In this document: piece by piece, positions 35,175 to 44,921 of the stretch
How the letters are laid out: the number at the start of each line of letters is the position of its first letter
Position numbering within the stretch: position 1 is the first letter of the stretch
Origin: Pelagibacteraceae bacterium AG-414-E02
GTDB taxonomy: Bacteria; Pseudomonadota; Alphaproteobacteria; Pelagibacterales; Pelagibacteraceae
Assembly (NCBI GenBank): GCA_003214615.1
Contig: QCLK01000005.1
Location: 62,001-126,000 of the forward strand
Length of the DNA: 64,000 bases
Reading direction: 5' to 3'
The notes under the pieces: model-generated
Database searches by the model: none
What the model was told of the DNA's origin: nothing
Seen by the model: only the letters and a program-made list of their open reading frames with translations
Program-made: the position numbers and the translations under genes

Positions 35175-37217
35175 ATGTCTAAGAGAAAAAATAAAAAAAG
35201 AAGAAAAAAGAATAAAAAAAGAAGAAAAAAAGTAAAAAAAATAAAAAAAAGAAAAAATAAAAAGACAAAAAATTTAGAATCAAAAGATCTAATTTTTAAA
35301 GTACCAAAAAAGTGGTCCAATAATGCATATGCTGATAAAAATGAGTATGAAAAAAAATATAAATTATCAATTAAAGATAATGAGGGATTCTGGAAAAAAG
35401 AGGGAAAAAGAATAGATTGGATTAAACCTTACACAAAAATAAAAGACGTAAAATATAGTAAAACCGAAGTTAAAATAAAATGGTATTATGATGGAACACT
35501 TAATGCATCAGCAAATTGTATTGACAGACACCTAAAGAATAAAAAAAATAAAACAGCAATTATCTGGGTCGGCGATGATCCAAAAGATTCCAAACAAATA
35601 AGCTACAAAGAACTTCACAAAAAAGTTTGCGAAACTGCAAATGGATTGAAAAAACTTGGTATCAAAAAAGGTGATAGAGTAACTATCTATTTGACTATGA
35701 TTCCGGAACTAGCTTTTGTAATGCTAGCATGTGCAAGAATTGGAGCTATTCATTCTATAATATTTGGAGGTTTCTCGCCCGACTCCATAGCTGGAAGAAT
35801 TAATGATTGCCAATCAGATTATATTATTACTGCTGATGAAGGAGTAAGAGGTGGAAAAATTATACCGCTAAAAAAAATAGCAGATGAAGCATTAGAACAA
35901 TGCCCTAATGTAAAAAAATGTGTTGTCGTAAAAAGAACAGGTAATGAAGTTAATTGGATTGAAGACAGAGATGTTTGGTATCACGATATAACAAAAATGG
36001 CTTCGGATAAATGCGATCCAGAAGAAATGAGTGCTGAAGATCCTCTATTTATACTTTACACATCTGGATCTACAGGAAAACCAAAAGGGGTTTTACATAC
36101 TACGGGAGGGTATATGGTTTATGCCTCGATGACGCATCAATATATTTTCGATTATAAAAAAAATGATATTTATTGGTGTTCAGCTGATATTGGTTGGGTA
36201 ACGGGACATAGTTATATTATCTATGGGCCTCTTTCAAATGGAGCCACAACAATAATGTTTGAAGGTGTACCAACTTATCCTGATTTTTCTAGATGGTGGC
36301 AAATTATTGACAAATATAAAGTAAACATTTTTTATACTGCACCTACAGCACTACGAGCTCTTATGAGGGAAGGAGAAGGTCCAGTTAAAAAAACAAGCAG
36401 AAAATCTTTAAAACTTTTAGGCACAGTTGGTGAACCAATCAATCCAGAGGCATGGCTTTGGTATTATAAAATTGTGGGAGATTCACGATGTCCAATAGTT
36501 GACACATGGTGGCAAACAGAAACAGGTGGAATATTAATTTCTCCACAACCGGGTGCAATTGATCTCAAACCAGGTTCAGCAACTAAACCATTCTATGGAA
36601 TTAAACCAGTTATTGTTGATGAAAGAGGAAAAGCTCTTAAAGGAGTATGTAAGGGAAGATTATGTATAGCTCAATCATGGCCGGGACAAATGAGAACAGT
36701 ATATGGTGATCACCAAAGATTTATTGATACTTATTTTTCACAATTTGATGGAAAGTATTTTACTGGTGACGGATGTAAAAGAGATGAAGATGGGTATTAT
36801 TGGATAACAGGAAGAGTAGACGATGTGATTATAGTATCTGGGCACAATTTAGGAACGGCTGAAATAGAAAGTGCTTTTGTGGCTCATCCAAAAGTGGCTG
36901 AAGCTGCTGTAGTTGGTTATCCGCATGATATCAAAGGAAATGGACTTTATTGTTATGTAACATTAAATGCCTCTGAAAGACCTTCTGGAGAATTGGAAAG
37001 AGATTTAAAACTTTGGGTGCGCAAACAAATTGGGGTAATAGCAACACCTGATCTGATACAATTTGCTCCTGCTTTACCAAAGACAAGATCTGGTAAAATC
37101 ATGAGAAGAATATTGAGAAAAATTGCTGCAAACGAACATGATCAATTAGGTGACACAACAACATTGGCTGATCCAACTGTAGTTGATAGCTTGGTTGATA
37201 ATAGAAAAAATAAATAA
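35175..37217 (+). CDS. acs: acetyl-CoA synthetase with Lys/Arg-rich N-terminal extension
   Basis: Activates acetate to acetyl-CoA via an acetyl-adenylate. 680 residues, with an N-terminal stretch of about 33 residues nearly all Lys/Arg/Asn. The AMP-forming signature [42 protein letters not shown] and the C-terminal [11 protein letters not shown] with acetylatable Lys are intact. An upstream CGGGGATA ribosome site, 8 nt before the ATG, supports this start, and I see no in-frame ATG before the conserved KVPKKW region. The basic tail is unusual for Acs and could influence membrane or RNA association. Confidence 0.97.
   Translation: MSKRKNKKRRKKNKKRRKKVKKIKKRKNKKTKNLESKDLIFKVPKKWSNNAYADKNEYEKKYKLSIKDNEGFWKKEGKRIDWIKPYTKIKDVKYSKTEVKIKWYYDGTLNASANCIDRHLKNKKNKTAIIWVGDDPKDSKQISYKELHKKVCETANGLKKLGIKKGDRVTIYLTMIPELAFVMLACARIGAIHSIIFGGFSPDSIAGRINDCQSDYIITADEGVRGGKIIPLKKIADEALEQCPNVKKCVVVKRTGNEVNWIEDRDVWYHDITKMASDKCDPEEMSAEDPLFILYTSGSTGKPKGVLHTTGGYMVYASMTHQYIFDYKKNDIYWCSADIGWVTGHSYIIYGPLSNGATTIMFEGVPTYPDFSRWWQIIDKYKVNIFYTAPTALRALMREGEGPVKKTSRKSLKLLGTVGEPINPEAWLWYYKIVGDSRCPIVDTWWQTETGGILISPQPGAIDLKPGSATKPFYGIKPVIVDERGKALKGVCKGRLCIAQSWPGQMRTVYGDHQRFIDTYFSQFDGKYFTGDGCKRDEDGYYWITGRVDDVIIVSGHNLGTAEIESAFVAHPKVAEAAVVGYPHDIKGNGLYCYVTLNASERPSGELERDLKLWVRKQIGVIATPDLIQFAPALPKTRSGKIMRRILRKIAANEHDQLGDTTTLADPTVVDSLVDNRKNK
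35190..35232 (+). repeat. tandem 21-22 nt A-rich repeat in acs 5' end
   Basis: AATAAAAAAAGAAGAAAAAAG occurs twice in tandem, with one extra A in the second copy, encoding NKKRRKK twice. The run continues in similar A-rich codons ([11 protein letters not shown]). Homopolymer tracts of seven and eight A make slippage plausible. Confidence 0.8.
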
Positions 37218-37224
37218 TTAATAA

Positions 37225-37734
37225 ATGGATGGTTTAATAAAAACATTAATAAAGCCTGATTGGGATGATAATCCAAAAAGGTCAGAAATTCTTCATGCTG
37301 CAAACTTACTTCAAGTGGGTGAGTTTCAATTAATTCAACTGGCTTATAAAATTTGGTACAAGGAAGATCTTCCAGAAAATAAAGTCAGTAAAATATTTAG
37401 CGAATATATGATAACAGGAATAATACCAATTTGGGTAACTTCATACGCCAGAGATATTTTAAAATTGGATCGAGCAAATGTTCTTGATAGTTACAATGAA
37501 AAATATCACGTTTATGATCACGAATTTGGAAAAAAAATAGATAATGAACAACAAAGAAGAAGACGTGGTATCTTTTACGCATTAATTATTGGATTTGTTT
37601 TTGCGGCTAGTCATTATATGGCTGCAAATTATGCCGAAGAACCTGCAGGATTTTACCCTCCATATATTGAAAAAAGAGTAGTTTATCCGGAATTATATAA
37701 GGATAAAGGTTACGGATGGGAACTTAAAGATTAG
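37225..37734 (+). CDS. conserved-looking single-pass membrane protein, unknown
   Basis: 169 residues. The N-terminal half is soluble and helical (NLLQVGEFQLIQLAYKIWYKED ... ITGIIPIWVTSYARDILKLD). A basic RRRRG precedes one transmembrane helix at about 115-133, then a Pro/Tyr-rich tail (FYPPYIEKRVVYPELYKDKGY). It lies 7 bp after acs and 6 bp before a small two-helix protein. No known family is recognised. Proximity to acs and the symporter suggests a shared small-acid module. Confidence 0.75.
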   Translation: MDGLIKTLIKPDWDDNPKRSEILHAANLLQVGEFQLIQLAYKIWYKEDLPENKVSKIFSEYMITGIIPIWVTSYARDILKLDRANVLDSYNEKYHVYDHEFGKKIDNEQQRRRRGIFYALIIGFVFAASHYMAANYAEEPAGFYPPYIEKRVVYPELYKDKGYGWELKD

Positions 37735-37740
37735 CAATTA

Positions 37741-37944
37741 ATGTTTGATTTTATTCCACCGGAATACGAAAAGTTAGTTAATATTATATTTTTAGTCATC
37801 ACAGCTTTAATCGCTCATCATGGAATAACTTATAGAAATGAAGATGGAGAAAGAGATTTTGTAAGATTACTTTTTGGATGTATTGCAGCAACATACTTTT
37901 TTTTGGTTCTTTTTAAAGATGTTTTGGGTCTAATAAGTTTTTAA
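37741..37944 (+). CDS. small two-helix membrane protein
   Basis: 67 residues: FIPPEYEKLVNIIFLVITALIAHHGI forms one helix, and the second spans about 45-63 (LLFGCIAATYFFLVLFKDVLGLI). It is in frame 6 bp after the 37225 gene and overlaps the convergent TPR gene by 4 nt. Both facts support a real gene. Function unknown; it may be an accessory subunit of the nearby symporter. Confidence 0.7.
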   Translation: MFDFIPPEYEKLVNIIFLVITALIAHHGITYRNEDGERDFVRLLFGCIAATYFFLVLFKDVLGLISF

Positions 37945-38561
37945 AGTTTACCCGGTTTATGCATCACTTGGCCCTCATCTAGCTCTTTTATACTCAACAC
38001 TCTTTCATTTTCAGGAAGCTGAAGTTGTTCATTAAGATACAGAGCACGTTCTTTTACTGAAGAAGATTTGAATTTATAGTTTAAGATTATTGTACCTAGG
38101 CCAGGACCAGCTACCGCTTCATGGTCAATTCCAAGAGCTTTTACATAATCTCGAAGGGCACCCTCATAATTTTTATTTCTATCTTTTATAATACCACGAT
38201 TAGCATATGCGGCTGCTAAGGTACCAATTCCAGTTCGATCATCATCTTTAACGGTTGTTTCTAAATAATTTATTAAATAATCAAGTTCTTGATTTGCTTC
38301 TGTATACATTTTTTGAGAAATAAAAACCAAAGCTTTGCACATAATAGCTCCGCGATGGTTAGGACTTTTTTCTAATGCTTTATCGGCTGCTTGAATTGCT
38401 TTGTCGAACAGTTGATCTTTTAAACGAATATCACAAACCTCAGTTTCATAATCTCCTGGAGGTCTATTCATGAATGATCTTATTAATGCCCATACTGTAA
38501 ACATGACAAAAGTTAATATTGCCATGTATATGACGAATCTTTTCAAAACTCTTGTATTCAT
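37941..38561 (-). CDS. membrane-anchored TPR protein
   Basis: 206 residues with an N-terminal anchor (about 8-27: FVIYMAILTFVMFTVWALI). Two or three tetratricopeptide repeats follow, with AIQAADKALEKSPNHRGAIMCKALVF and AAYANRGIIKDRNKNYEGALRDYVKALGIDHEA as readable TPR helices. The protein probably exposes a periplasmic or cytoplasmic protein-binding surface. It overlaps the 38561 gene by 1 nt at its start, and converges with the 67-residue gene. Confidence 0.85.
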   Translation of the reverse strand: MNTRVLKRFVIYMAILTFVMFTVWALIRSFMNRPPGDYETEVCDIRLKDQLFDKAIQAADKALEKSPNHRGAIMCKALVFISQKMYTEANQELDYLINYLETTVKDDDRTGIGTLAAAYANRGIIKDRNKNYEGALRDYVKALGIDHEAVAGPGLGTIILNYKFKSSSVKERALYLNEQLQLPENERVLSIKELDEGQVMHKPGKL

Positions 38562-38800
38562 TAATTAAAAACTTGTTTTACATAAATGTAGCTAAAGACA
38601 ATGCACAATAGTATTGCGGTAAGCGTAGCTCTTTTTCTTAAGCTTTTTCTATCTTCCTCAGAAACAGATTGCTGAGTCTTTTGCTTTCTTCTTACGTATA
38701 AGACCCATATTAATTTTCTAACTGGGAAAAATAAAGCCGTACTCAAAAATGCAATCCATAAAGGATCATGAAATGTTATGTAATAATTAGTAAATTCCAT
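38561..38800 (-). CDS. small two-helix membrane protein
   Basis: 79 residues with two hydrophobic segments (about 13-32 and 60-75) separated by a basic Arg/Lys region with SVSEEDRKSLRKRATLTAIL. The stop overlaps the start of the TPR gene by 1 nt, suggesting a two-gene unit transcribed away from the symporter. The 221 bp region between them carries both promoters. No family recognised. Confidence 0.7.
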   Translation of the reverse strand: MEFTNYYITFHDPLWIAFLSTALFFPVRKLIWVLYVRRKQKTQQSVSEEDRKSLRKRATLTAILLCIVFSYIYVKQVFN

Positions 38801-38950
38801 AAAAATTATTTATATAGTCTTAATGATATATAGATAAATAACATCGAAATACTACTTGTTTCAATTAATAGTTGTATATATCTTGGCCTTTTTACTATCA
38901 TTTAAAAGTGTTGCTTTGAACAATTAATTATGCTGAAATTTCGTTATAAA

Positions 38951-38974
38951 TGCTTGGAACTATGGTTCTGAGCA
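38951..38974. promoter_or_regulatory. imperfect dyad upstream of the symporter
   Basis: TGCTtgGAACtatgGTTCtgAGCA is a two-part inverted repeat in the 221 bp divergent region, 48-71 nt upstream of the symporter ATG, with a TTTTATGTTTTAT run just after it. It could be an operator or a 5' leader hairpin. I could not settle on a convincing -35/-10 pair here. Confidence 0.4.
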
Positions 38975-39021
38975 TTTTATGTTTTATAAAACAAGTTAAA
39001 AAATAAAAAGGGGGAACCTTT

Positions 39022-40965
39022 ATGTCAGCAAAAGTTACGTGGCTGATTGTGTTCGTGCTACTCTACTGGGCGTATTGTATATTCTGGGGAGTAAGAGGCG
39101 CACAGATGGCGAAAACAGCATCTGACTACTTTATATCAGGAAGAAAACTTCCTATGTGGGTATTCGTTCTGGCCGCCACAGCTACATCATTTTCTGGATG
39201 GACCTTTATGGGTCACCCAGGATTAATTTATAGAGACGGTTTCCAGTATGCTTACGCATCTTTCTATGTCATCACAATTCCTTTTACAGGCGTGATGTTT
39301 TTAAAAAGACAGTGGATACTAGGAAAACGTTTTGGTTACGTAACACCAGGAGAAATGCTATCCGATTACTTTAAAGGTGATATGATACGTGTTTTGACTG
39401 TTGTCGTAGCTTTATGTTTCTCAGTTCCTTACTTAGGTTTACAGCTAGCAGCATCTGGAAAATTATTTAACGTATTATCAGATGGTCTTTGGGGCGTTAC
39501 AACTGGTACATGGGTACTAGCTGCTATCGTGGCCCTTTACGTAGGACTAGGCGGTTTGAGAGCCGTAGCTTACGTAGATACGCTGCAGTGTATACTTTTA
39601 TGGTTTGGAATTGTTGCAATTGGCTTTATAGCGTACGACCTCGTAGGAGGTTGGGATTCATTGAACGAAGGTTTGGCAAAAGTAGCATTAGTAGAAGGCA
39701 CCAAGTGGGGTAGAACTCCTGGTGATAATTATTCTGCTTACTTTGCAATACCTGGTGTCATACAATTTACAGCTGGACTAGGAAAAGAAACTCCAGTTGG
39801 AGGATTGTGGACAGGTGTTATGGTGTTAACTTATATGTTTGCTCTTATGGGCATACATTCATCACCAGCATTTTCAATGTGGGCGTTTTCAAATAAAGAT
39901 CCAGAACCATTTGCACCACAACAAGTTTGGGCATCTTCAGTAGGAATAGGCTTTGCTCTATTCATATTTACTGCAGCTCAAGGAATGGGGGCACATATTT
40001 TAGGTGCCGATCCAGTTGTGAATGCAGCAGGAGTTAATATTTCAAATGTACTTCCAGAATCGATTGGTAAGGGTGGTCAAGGAAATCTTGTTCCATATTT
40101 AATCAATACGATCGGAGATGCAGCTCCTTGGTTTGTAGGTCTTCTTGCGGTATGCGCACTAGCTGCTATGCAGTCTACAGGTGCAGCGTACATGTCAACT
40201 TGTGGTTCAATGTTAACTAGAGATATCTACAAAAAATTCTTCAGACCAAAAATGTCACACGCTGAACAAAAATTGTTCGGAAGAATATGTGTGGTATTAG
40301 TTGTTGGTGGAGCTTTATTAGTAGCTACATTCTCTAGAGATGCATTAGTACTACTTGGTGGATTAGCAGTAGCGTTTGGTTTCCAAATGTGGGTACCATT
40401 AGCTGCAGTATGTTATTTCCCTTGGTTAACTAGAGAAGGAGTATCTTGGGGTCTGTTAGCGGGAATTATTGCAGTGATGATGACGGAAAGTATCGGTCAA
40501 CAATTATTTGGCGATTCTATTCCATGGGGTAGATGGCCTTGGACAATGCATTCAGCATTCTGGGGTATTTTCTTCAATCTACTAGTTGCAATACCAGTTT
40601 CTGCAATGACGCAAAACTCTAGAGATCGTGCTCATAGACAAAAATACCATGACTTCTTATCAGATCATGCTTCACTTCCAGCAAGCAAAGAAAGTCTTAA
40701 GCCTGCGGCTTGGATAATCACTATTGCTTGGTTGTTTTTCGGAATTGGACCAGGAGCTGTTATAGGAAATGATATCTTTGGTTCGCCAAATGATATTAGT
40801 ACGTGGACGTTTGGAATTCCATCAATTTGGGCTTGGCAAATCATCTTCTGGATTTTAGGTTGCGGAATGATGTGGTTCTTAGCTTACAAAATGGAAATGT
40901 CTACAATTCCTAAGAAATCAGTGAGCGCTTTAGTAGAAGATATCGGAGACTCAGCAAGAGCGTAA
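39022..40965 (+). CDS. sodium:solute symporter family protein
   Basis: 647 residues with about 13-14 transmembrane segments. SSS-family landmarks are ASDYFISGRKLPMWVFVLAATATSFSGWTFMG (sodium site region), GLGGLRAVAYVDTLQ, and LAAMQSTGAAYMSTCGSMLTRDIYKKF. ActP/PutP members have about 500-550 residues; this is longer, with a helical C-terminal extension. A GGGGGAA ribosome site, codons rich in C and G compared with neighbours, and an excellent terminator suggest very strong expression. The substrate may be a small acid such as acetate given acs 2 kb upstream, but this is inference. Confidence 0.93.
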   Translation: MSAKVTWLIVFVLLYWAYCIFWGVRGAQMAKTASDYFISGRKLPMWVFVLAATATSFSGWTFMGHPGLIYRDGFQYAYASFYVITIPFTGVMFLKRQWILGKRFGYVTPGEMLSDYFKGDMIRVLTVVVALCFSVPYLGLQLAASGKLFNVLSDGLWGVTTGTWVLAAIVALYVGLGGLRAVAYVDTLQCILLWFGIVAIGFIAYDLVGGWDSLNEGLAKVALVEGTKWGRTPGDNYSAYFAIPGVIQFTAGLGKETPVGGLWTGVMVLTYMFALMGIHSSPAFSMWAFSNKDPEPFAPQQVWASSVGIGFALFIFTAAQGMGAHILGADPVVNAAGVNISNVLPESIGKGGQGNLVPYLINTIGDAAPWFVGLLAVCALAAMQSTGAAYMSTCGSMLTRDIYKKFFRPKMSHAEQKLFGRICVVLVVGGALLVATFSRDALVLLGGLAVAFGFQMWVPLAAVCYFPWLTREGVSWGLLAGIIAVMMTESIGQQLFGDSIPWGRWPWTMHSAFWGIFFNLLVAIPVSAMTQNSRDRAHRQKYHDFLSDHASLPASKESLKPAAWIITIAWLFFGIGPGAVIGNDIFGSPNDISTWTFGIPSIWAWQIIFWILGCGMMWFLAYKMEMSTIPKKSVSALVEDIGDSARA

Positions 40966-40990
40966 ATCAAGTAGTTTATACTTTATTCAA

Positions 40991-41023
40991 GAAGGGCGAG
41001 AATTTCTCGCCCTTCTTTTTTTT
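40991..41023 (+). terminator. rho-independent terminator of the symporter gene
   Basis: GAAGGGCGAGA-att-TCTCGCCCTTC forms an 11 bp perfect GC-rich stem with a 3 nt loop, followed by eight T residues. It starts 26 nt after the symporter stop and precedes rpe by 35 nt. It is the clearest terminator in this window, which otherwise relies on overlapping genes. Confidence 0.95.
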
Positions 41024-41057
41024 GACATAATACAAATATAAAAATATAAATTTCCCT

Positions 41058-41717
41058 ATGGCCCATATTAAAATTTCACCATCTATTTTGTCAGCAGATT
41101 TTAGTAGGTTAGGAAGTGAAATTCAGAATTTAGAAAAAGCTAATGCTGATTTAATTCACATAGATGTTATGGATGGACATTTTGTTCCAAATATTACTAT
41201 TGGACCTGAGGTTATAAGTAAACTTCGAAAATACACATCATTACCATTTGATGTTCATTTAATGATTTCTCCAGTTCATGATTTTATTAAAAATTTTGCT
41301 GAAGCGGGTGCAGACATTATTACAATACATCCGGAAGCAACAAATAATCTAAAAAGTTCAATTGAAAAAATTAAATCTTTTAATAAGAAGGCTGGAGTAT
41401 CTCTAAATCCAGAAACTTCTACGGATAAAATCTTGCCTGTTTTAAATTTAATTGATTTAGCTTTAATAATGAGTGTAAATCCTGGTTTTGGTGGACAAAA
41501 ATTTATGGAAGAAACTTTAAAAAAGGTAAAGATATTAAGAAATGAGATAGACTCAAAAAAACTCAAAACATTAATAGAAATTGACGGCGGCATAAACTTT
41601 CAAAATGCTAAAAAAGCTAGAGAGTCTGGAGTAGATATAATAGTTTCAGGCACAACCGTTTTTAAGGAAAATGGGGGTAACTTAAAAAAAAATATCCAAT
41701 TGTTAAGAACAGGATAA
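41058..41717 (+). CDS. rpe: ribulose-phosphate 3-epimerase
   Basis: Interconverts ribulose 5-phosphate and xylulose 5-phosphate. 219 residues, TIM barrel. Signatures are ISPSILSADFSRLGSEI, HIDVMDGHFVPNITIGP, VHLMISPVHDF, MSVNPGFGGQKFM and IDGGINFQNAKKARESGVD, containing the metal and catalytic aspartates. It opens a rpe-heparinase-purH string with 3 nt gaps, a familiar alphaproteobacterial order. Confidence 0.98.
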   Translation: MAHIKISPSILSADFSRLGSEIQNLEKANADLIHIDVMDGHFVPNITIGPEVISKLRKYTSLPFDVHLMISPVHDFIKNFAEAGADIITIHPEATNNLKSSIEKIKSFNKKAGVSLNPETSTDKILPVLNLIDLALIMSVNPGFGGQKFMEETLKKVKILRNEIDSKKLKTLIEIDGGINFQNAKKARESGVDIIVSGTTVFKENGGNLKKNIQLLRTG

Positions 41718-41720
41718 ATA

Positions 41721-43376
41721 ATGCATGGACTTAAAAGTATCAAACTATACTTTTTTTCTATTCTTAAGTTATCTTCTTTAAGTTTTAGAAATTATTATTT
41801 TAGTTCCAGTTTTTATAATAAAAAATTAGCCACATTTATTCCTGAAAGAATTTTTTATAATCCCGGAACATATCTGAGTGCTTCTTTAACTACTACTAGT
41901 AGTGACTTTTATAAAATAAAAAGTACTTCTCCTAAATTATTATGGGAAACCAGTGTTAAGGATAAACAGAAATTTGAAAATTTACATAGCTTCTTATGGC
42001 TAACAAGACTCGACAGAAAAAATAGTAAAATTATTACCAAGGATATTATTAAAAGTTGGATCAATAATTTTTTTAATTACAACTCCAATACTTGGAAAAT
42101 GGAAATTACAGCAAAGAGGATTATTGCCTGGGCTTCAAATACGGATATTACTTTGGAAAATTCGGATAAAATATACAAAGAAAAATTTTTTTTGAGTATA
42201 ATTAAACAATCAAATTTTCTTATTAAAAATTTAAAAAATTTATTTAATGATTCAAGTAAAATTATATGTTGCGCTGCTATAATATTATCAGGGATGATAT
42301 TCAAAGAAAATGATTTTAATTTTAAAATAGGAATTAAAGAATTAGAAAAAGTTGTAAAAAATTATTTTGATGATAGCGGATTCCCAAAATCAAGAAATCC
42401 TGAGGAAGTTTTTATTTGTATTAAATATTTAATTTTAATTAGAGAATGGTTTAAAGAAGGCCAAAGACCTATACCTGATTTTTTAAATGAAATTATACTT
42501 AAATCTGGAAATTGTTATTCAATGTTATCTTGTGTAAATAAACAATTTCCTTTATTTAATGGCGCTACAGAAATAAATCACAAGGAATACGATATATTTT
42601 TAAAAACACTTAAATATAAATTTAATAGTAGTGGTTACGAAATTGCAGATTTTATAAAAATTAAAAAAAAGAAATTTGAATTTTTTATAGATTGTGGAAA
42701 CCCTCCAACAAATAATTTTGCTAAATATTACCAGGCGGGATGTTTATCATTTGAGCTTAATGCGAATAAACAAAAAGTAATATGTAATTCCGGATATGGA
42801 AAATATTTATCGCCAAAACTTAATTCTTTAAGCCGCTCTACTGCAGCACATTCAACTTTATATATAAATGACACTTCTTCTTGTATTTTTCAAAAAAACA
42901 AATCTATAAATAAAGTATATGGCAGCTCACTTTTAGAAAAACATAAAGTAATTTATAAAAATTACACGGAAGATGAAAAATTTTATTCTATAATTGCAGC
43001 ACATAATGGTTATGAAAAAAAATTTGGTTATATACATAAAAGATCAATAAAAATATTAAAAAAAGAAGACAAAATTTTTGGCCAAGATGATTTGCAAAAA
43101 ACTAAAAAATATTTAAATCCTCTATTCTATTTTATAAGATTTCATATTTATCCAGATATTAAAATTGTTAAAACAAAAGCTGGAAACTCAATAATAATTA
43201 GTTTACCAAATGGAGAGGGATGGCTATTAAAAAGCGATACTAACGTTTTTGAAATTGAAAAGAATATATTTTTGGGTAACAAAAGAAAAATTATCACCAA
43301 TGAATCTGTTTCTATTTCAGGAAAAATAAGTGAGGAAGCATTATCCGTAAGGTGGGTAATTGAAAGAGTAACTTAA
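41721..43376 (+). CDS. heparinase II/III-like protein
   Basis: 551 residues. The C-terminal half carries features of heparinase II/III-like lyases (FFIDCGNPPTNNFAKYYQAGCLSFEL and STAAHSTLYINDTSS, a segment with the catalytic-type His/Tyr). The N-terminal half is helical. Alphaproteobacteria commonly encode this protein between rpe/rsmB and purH; the substrate, perhaps an uronate-containing polymer, is unknown. No signal peptide is obvious, so location is unclear. Confidence 0.85.
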   Translation: MHGLKSIKLYFFSILKLSSLSFRNYYFSSSFYNKKLATFIPERIFYNPGTYLSASLTTTSSDFYKIKSTSPKLLWETSVKDKQKFENLHSFLWLTRLDRKNSKIITKDIIKSWINNFFNYNSNTWKMEITAKRIIAWASNTDITLENSDKIYKEKFFLSIIKQSNFLIKNLKNLFNDSSKIICCAAIILSGMIFKENDFNFKIGIKELEKVVKNYFDDSGFPKSRNPEEVFICIKYLILIREWFKEGQRPIPDFLNEIILKSGNCYSMLSCVNKQFPLFNGATEINHKEYDIFLKTLKYKFNSSGYEIADFIKIKKKKFEFFIDCGNPPTNNFAKYYQAGCLSFELNANKQKVICNSGYGKYLSPKLNSLSRSTAAHSTLYINDTSSCIFQKNKSINKVYGSSLLEKHKVIYKNYTEDEKFYSIIAAHNGYEKKFGYIHKRSIKILKKEDKIFGQDDLQKTKKYLNPLFYFIRFHIYPDIKIVKTKAGNSIIISLPNGEGWLLKSDTNVFEIEKNIFLGNKRKIITNESVSISGKISEEALSVRWVIERVT

Positions 43377-43379
43377 AAT

Positions 43380-44921
43380 ATGAACATTAAAAAAATAAAA
43401 AGGGCAATTATTTCAGTTTCTGATAAATCAAATCTAAAAATTATATTACCTATTTTAAAAAAATTTAATATTGAAATTATAAGTTCGGGAAAAACTTATA
43501 AAAAAATTAGAAATATGAAATATAATTGTGTTGAAGTCTCTAATTATACTGGTTTCTCTGAAATGCTTGATGGCAGAGTAAAAACATTACATCCTAAAAT
43601 TCATGCAGGTATTTTAAATATAAGGAAAAATAAAGAACATAAAAAAGATTTAAAAAAAAAAAATATACATAATATTGATTTGGTAATTGTTGATCTTTAC
43701 AAATTTGAAAAACAACTTAGAGGAAAAATAAAAATTGAGAAACTAATTGAATATATAGATATTGGTGGACCAGCATTAATAAGATCTGCGGCTAAAAATT
43801 TTAATGATGTAACGATAATTTCCAATATTTCTGATTATTCCCTGTTAACAAAAGAACTTAAAATCAATAAAGGTTCAACATCAATAAATTTTAGAAAGTA
43901 TATGTCAGCAAAAGCGTTTGGTTTAACTGCCTATTATGATTCTGTCATATCAAACTATTTTAACAATCAATTAAATATAAAATTCCCTGAAAAAAAAACT
44001 ATACATGGAAAGTTAATAGAACATCTTCGTTATGGAGAAAATCCACATCAAAAAGCTTATTTATACAGTGATCACAACAATTTTGGTTTAACTAAACTGC
44101 ACGGTAAAGATCTTGGATATAATAATTATAATGATATTTTTTCCGCTTTATCTATTTTAGAATCTTTTAATAAAAATATTGGTTCTGTTATTATTAAACA
44201 TGCTAATCCTTGTGGAGTTTCTGCTGAAATTAATCAATTTATATCATTTAAAAATGCTTTAGCTTGTGATCCTATAAGTGCATTTGGAGGAGTAATAGCG
44301 ATTAATTCTGTTATAAAAGAAAAATTAGCATTAGAATTAAATAAATATTTTTTTGAAATAATTATGTCAAAAGGCTTTTCAAAAAAAGCCCTAAAAATTT
44401 TAAAAAGAAGAAAAAAAATAATATTAATAAATTGCAATAAATTTTCCTTTAAAAATATAAATAACTATCTTTTCCTAGAAAATGGTTTTTTAGCTCAAGA
44501 CTCAAATAATATATTAATCAATAAAAAAATAAAAATTGTCAGTAAAAAGAAACCATCACTAAACCAACTTAATAGTTTAAAATTTGCATTCAATATTTGT
44601 AAGTTTGCTAAATCTAATGCGATTGTTTTGGTAAATAATAAATCAACAATTGGAATTGGAGCGGGACAACCAAGTAGATTGGATAGTTGTAAAATTGCAT
44701 CATATAAAGCAATGCAATTTGTTCCTGAAAAAATTATAGACTCTGTGGCAGCTTCAGATGCTTTTTTTCCTTTTACTGATGGAATTGAAGAGTTAATAAA
44801 GGTTGGAGTAAATGCTATTATTCAACCTGGTGGTTCTATAAATGATAAAAAAGTAATTTCAGCAGCGAATAAAGCTGGTGTGATTATGGCTTTTACTGGT
44901 ACTCGCCACTTTAAACATTAA
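43380..44921 (+). CDS. purH: bifunctional AICAR transformylase/IMP cyclohydrolase
   Basis: Performs the last two steps of IMP synthesis. 513 residues. The IMP cyclohydrolase domain (about 1-140) shows RAIISVSDKSNLKIILP, DGRVKTLHPKIHAGIL and GGPALIRSAAKNF. The transformylase domain carries KHANPCGVSAE, DPISAFGGVIA, SAAFFPFTDGIEE-like and QPGGSINDKKVISAANK. It is compositionally extreme (many Lys, Ile, Asn). Ends with a 4 nt overlap with the convergent pterin dehydratase gene. Confidence 0.98.
   Translation: MNIKKIKRAIISVSDKSNLKIILPILKKFNIEIISSGKTYKKIRNMKYNCVEVSNYTGFSEMLDGRVKTLHPKIHAGILNIRKNKEHKKDLKKKNIHNIDLVIVDLYKFEKQLRGKIKIEKLIEYIDIGGPALIRSAAKNFNDVTIISNISDYSLLTKELKINKGSTSINFRKYMSAKAFGLTAYYDSVISNYFNNQLNIKFPEKKTIHGKLIEHLRYGENPHQKAYLYSDHNNFGLTKLHGKDLGYNNYNDIFSALSILESFNKNIGSVIIKHANPCGVSAEINQFISFKNALACDPISAFGGVIAINSVIKEKLALELNKYFFEIIMSKGFSKKALKILKRRKKIILINCNKFSFKNINNYLFLENGFLAQDSNNILINKKIKIVSKKKPSLNQLNSLKFAFNICKFAKSNAIVLVNNKSTIGIGAGQPSRLDSCKIASYKAMQFVPEKIIDSVAASDAFFPFTDGIEELIKVGVNAIIQPGGSINDKKVISAANKAGVIMAFTGTRHFKH

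Noticed and set aside
35102-35320. 72-aa Phe/Leu-rich minus-strand ORF opposite the acs 5' end
   Set aside because: It is simply the complement of the A-rich lysine codons of acs.
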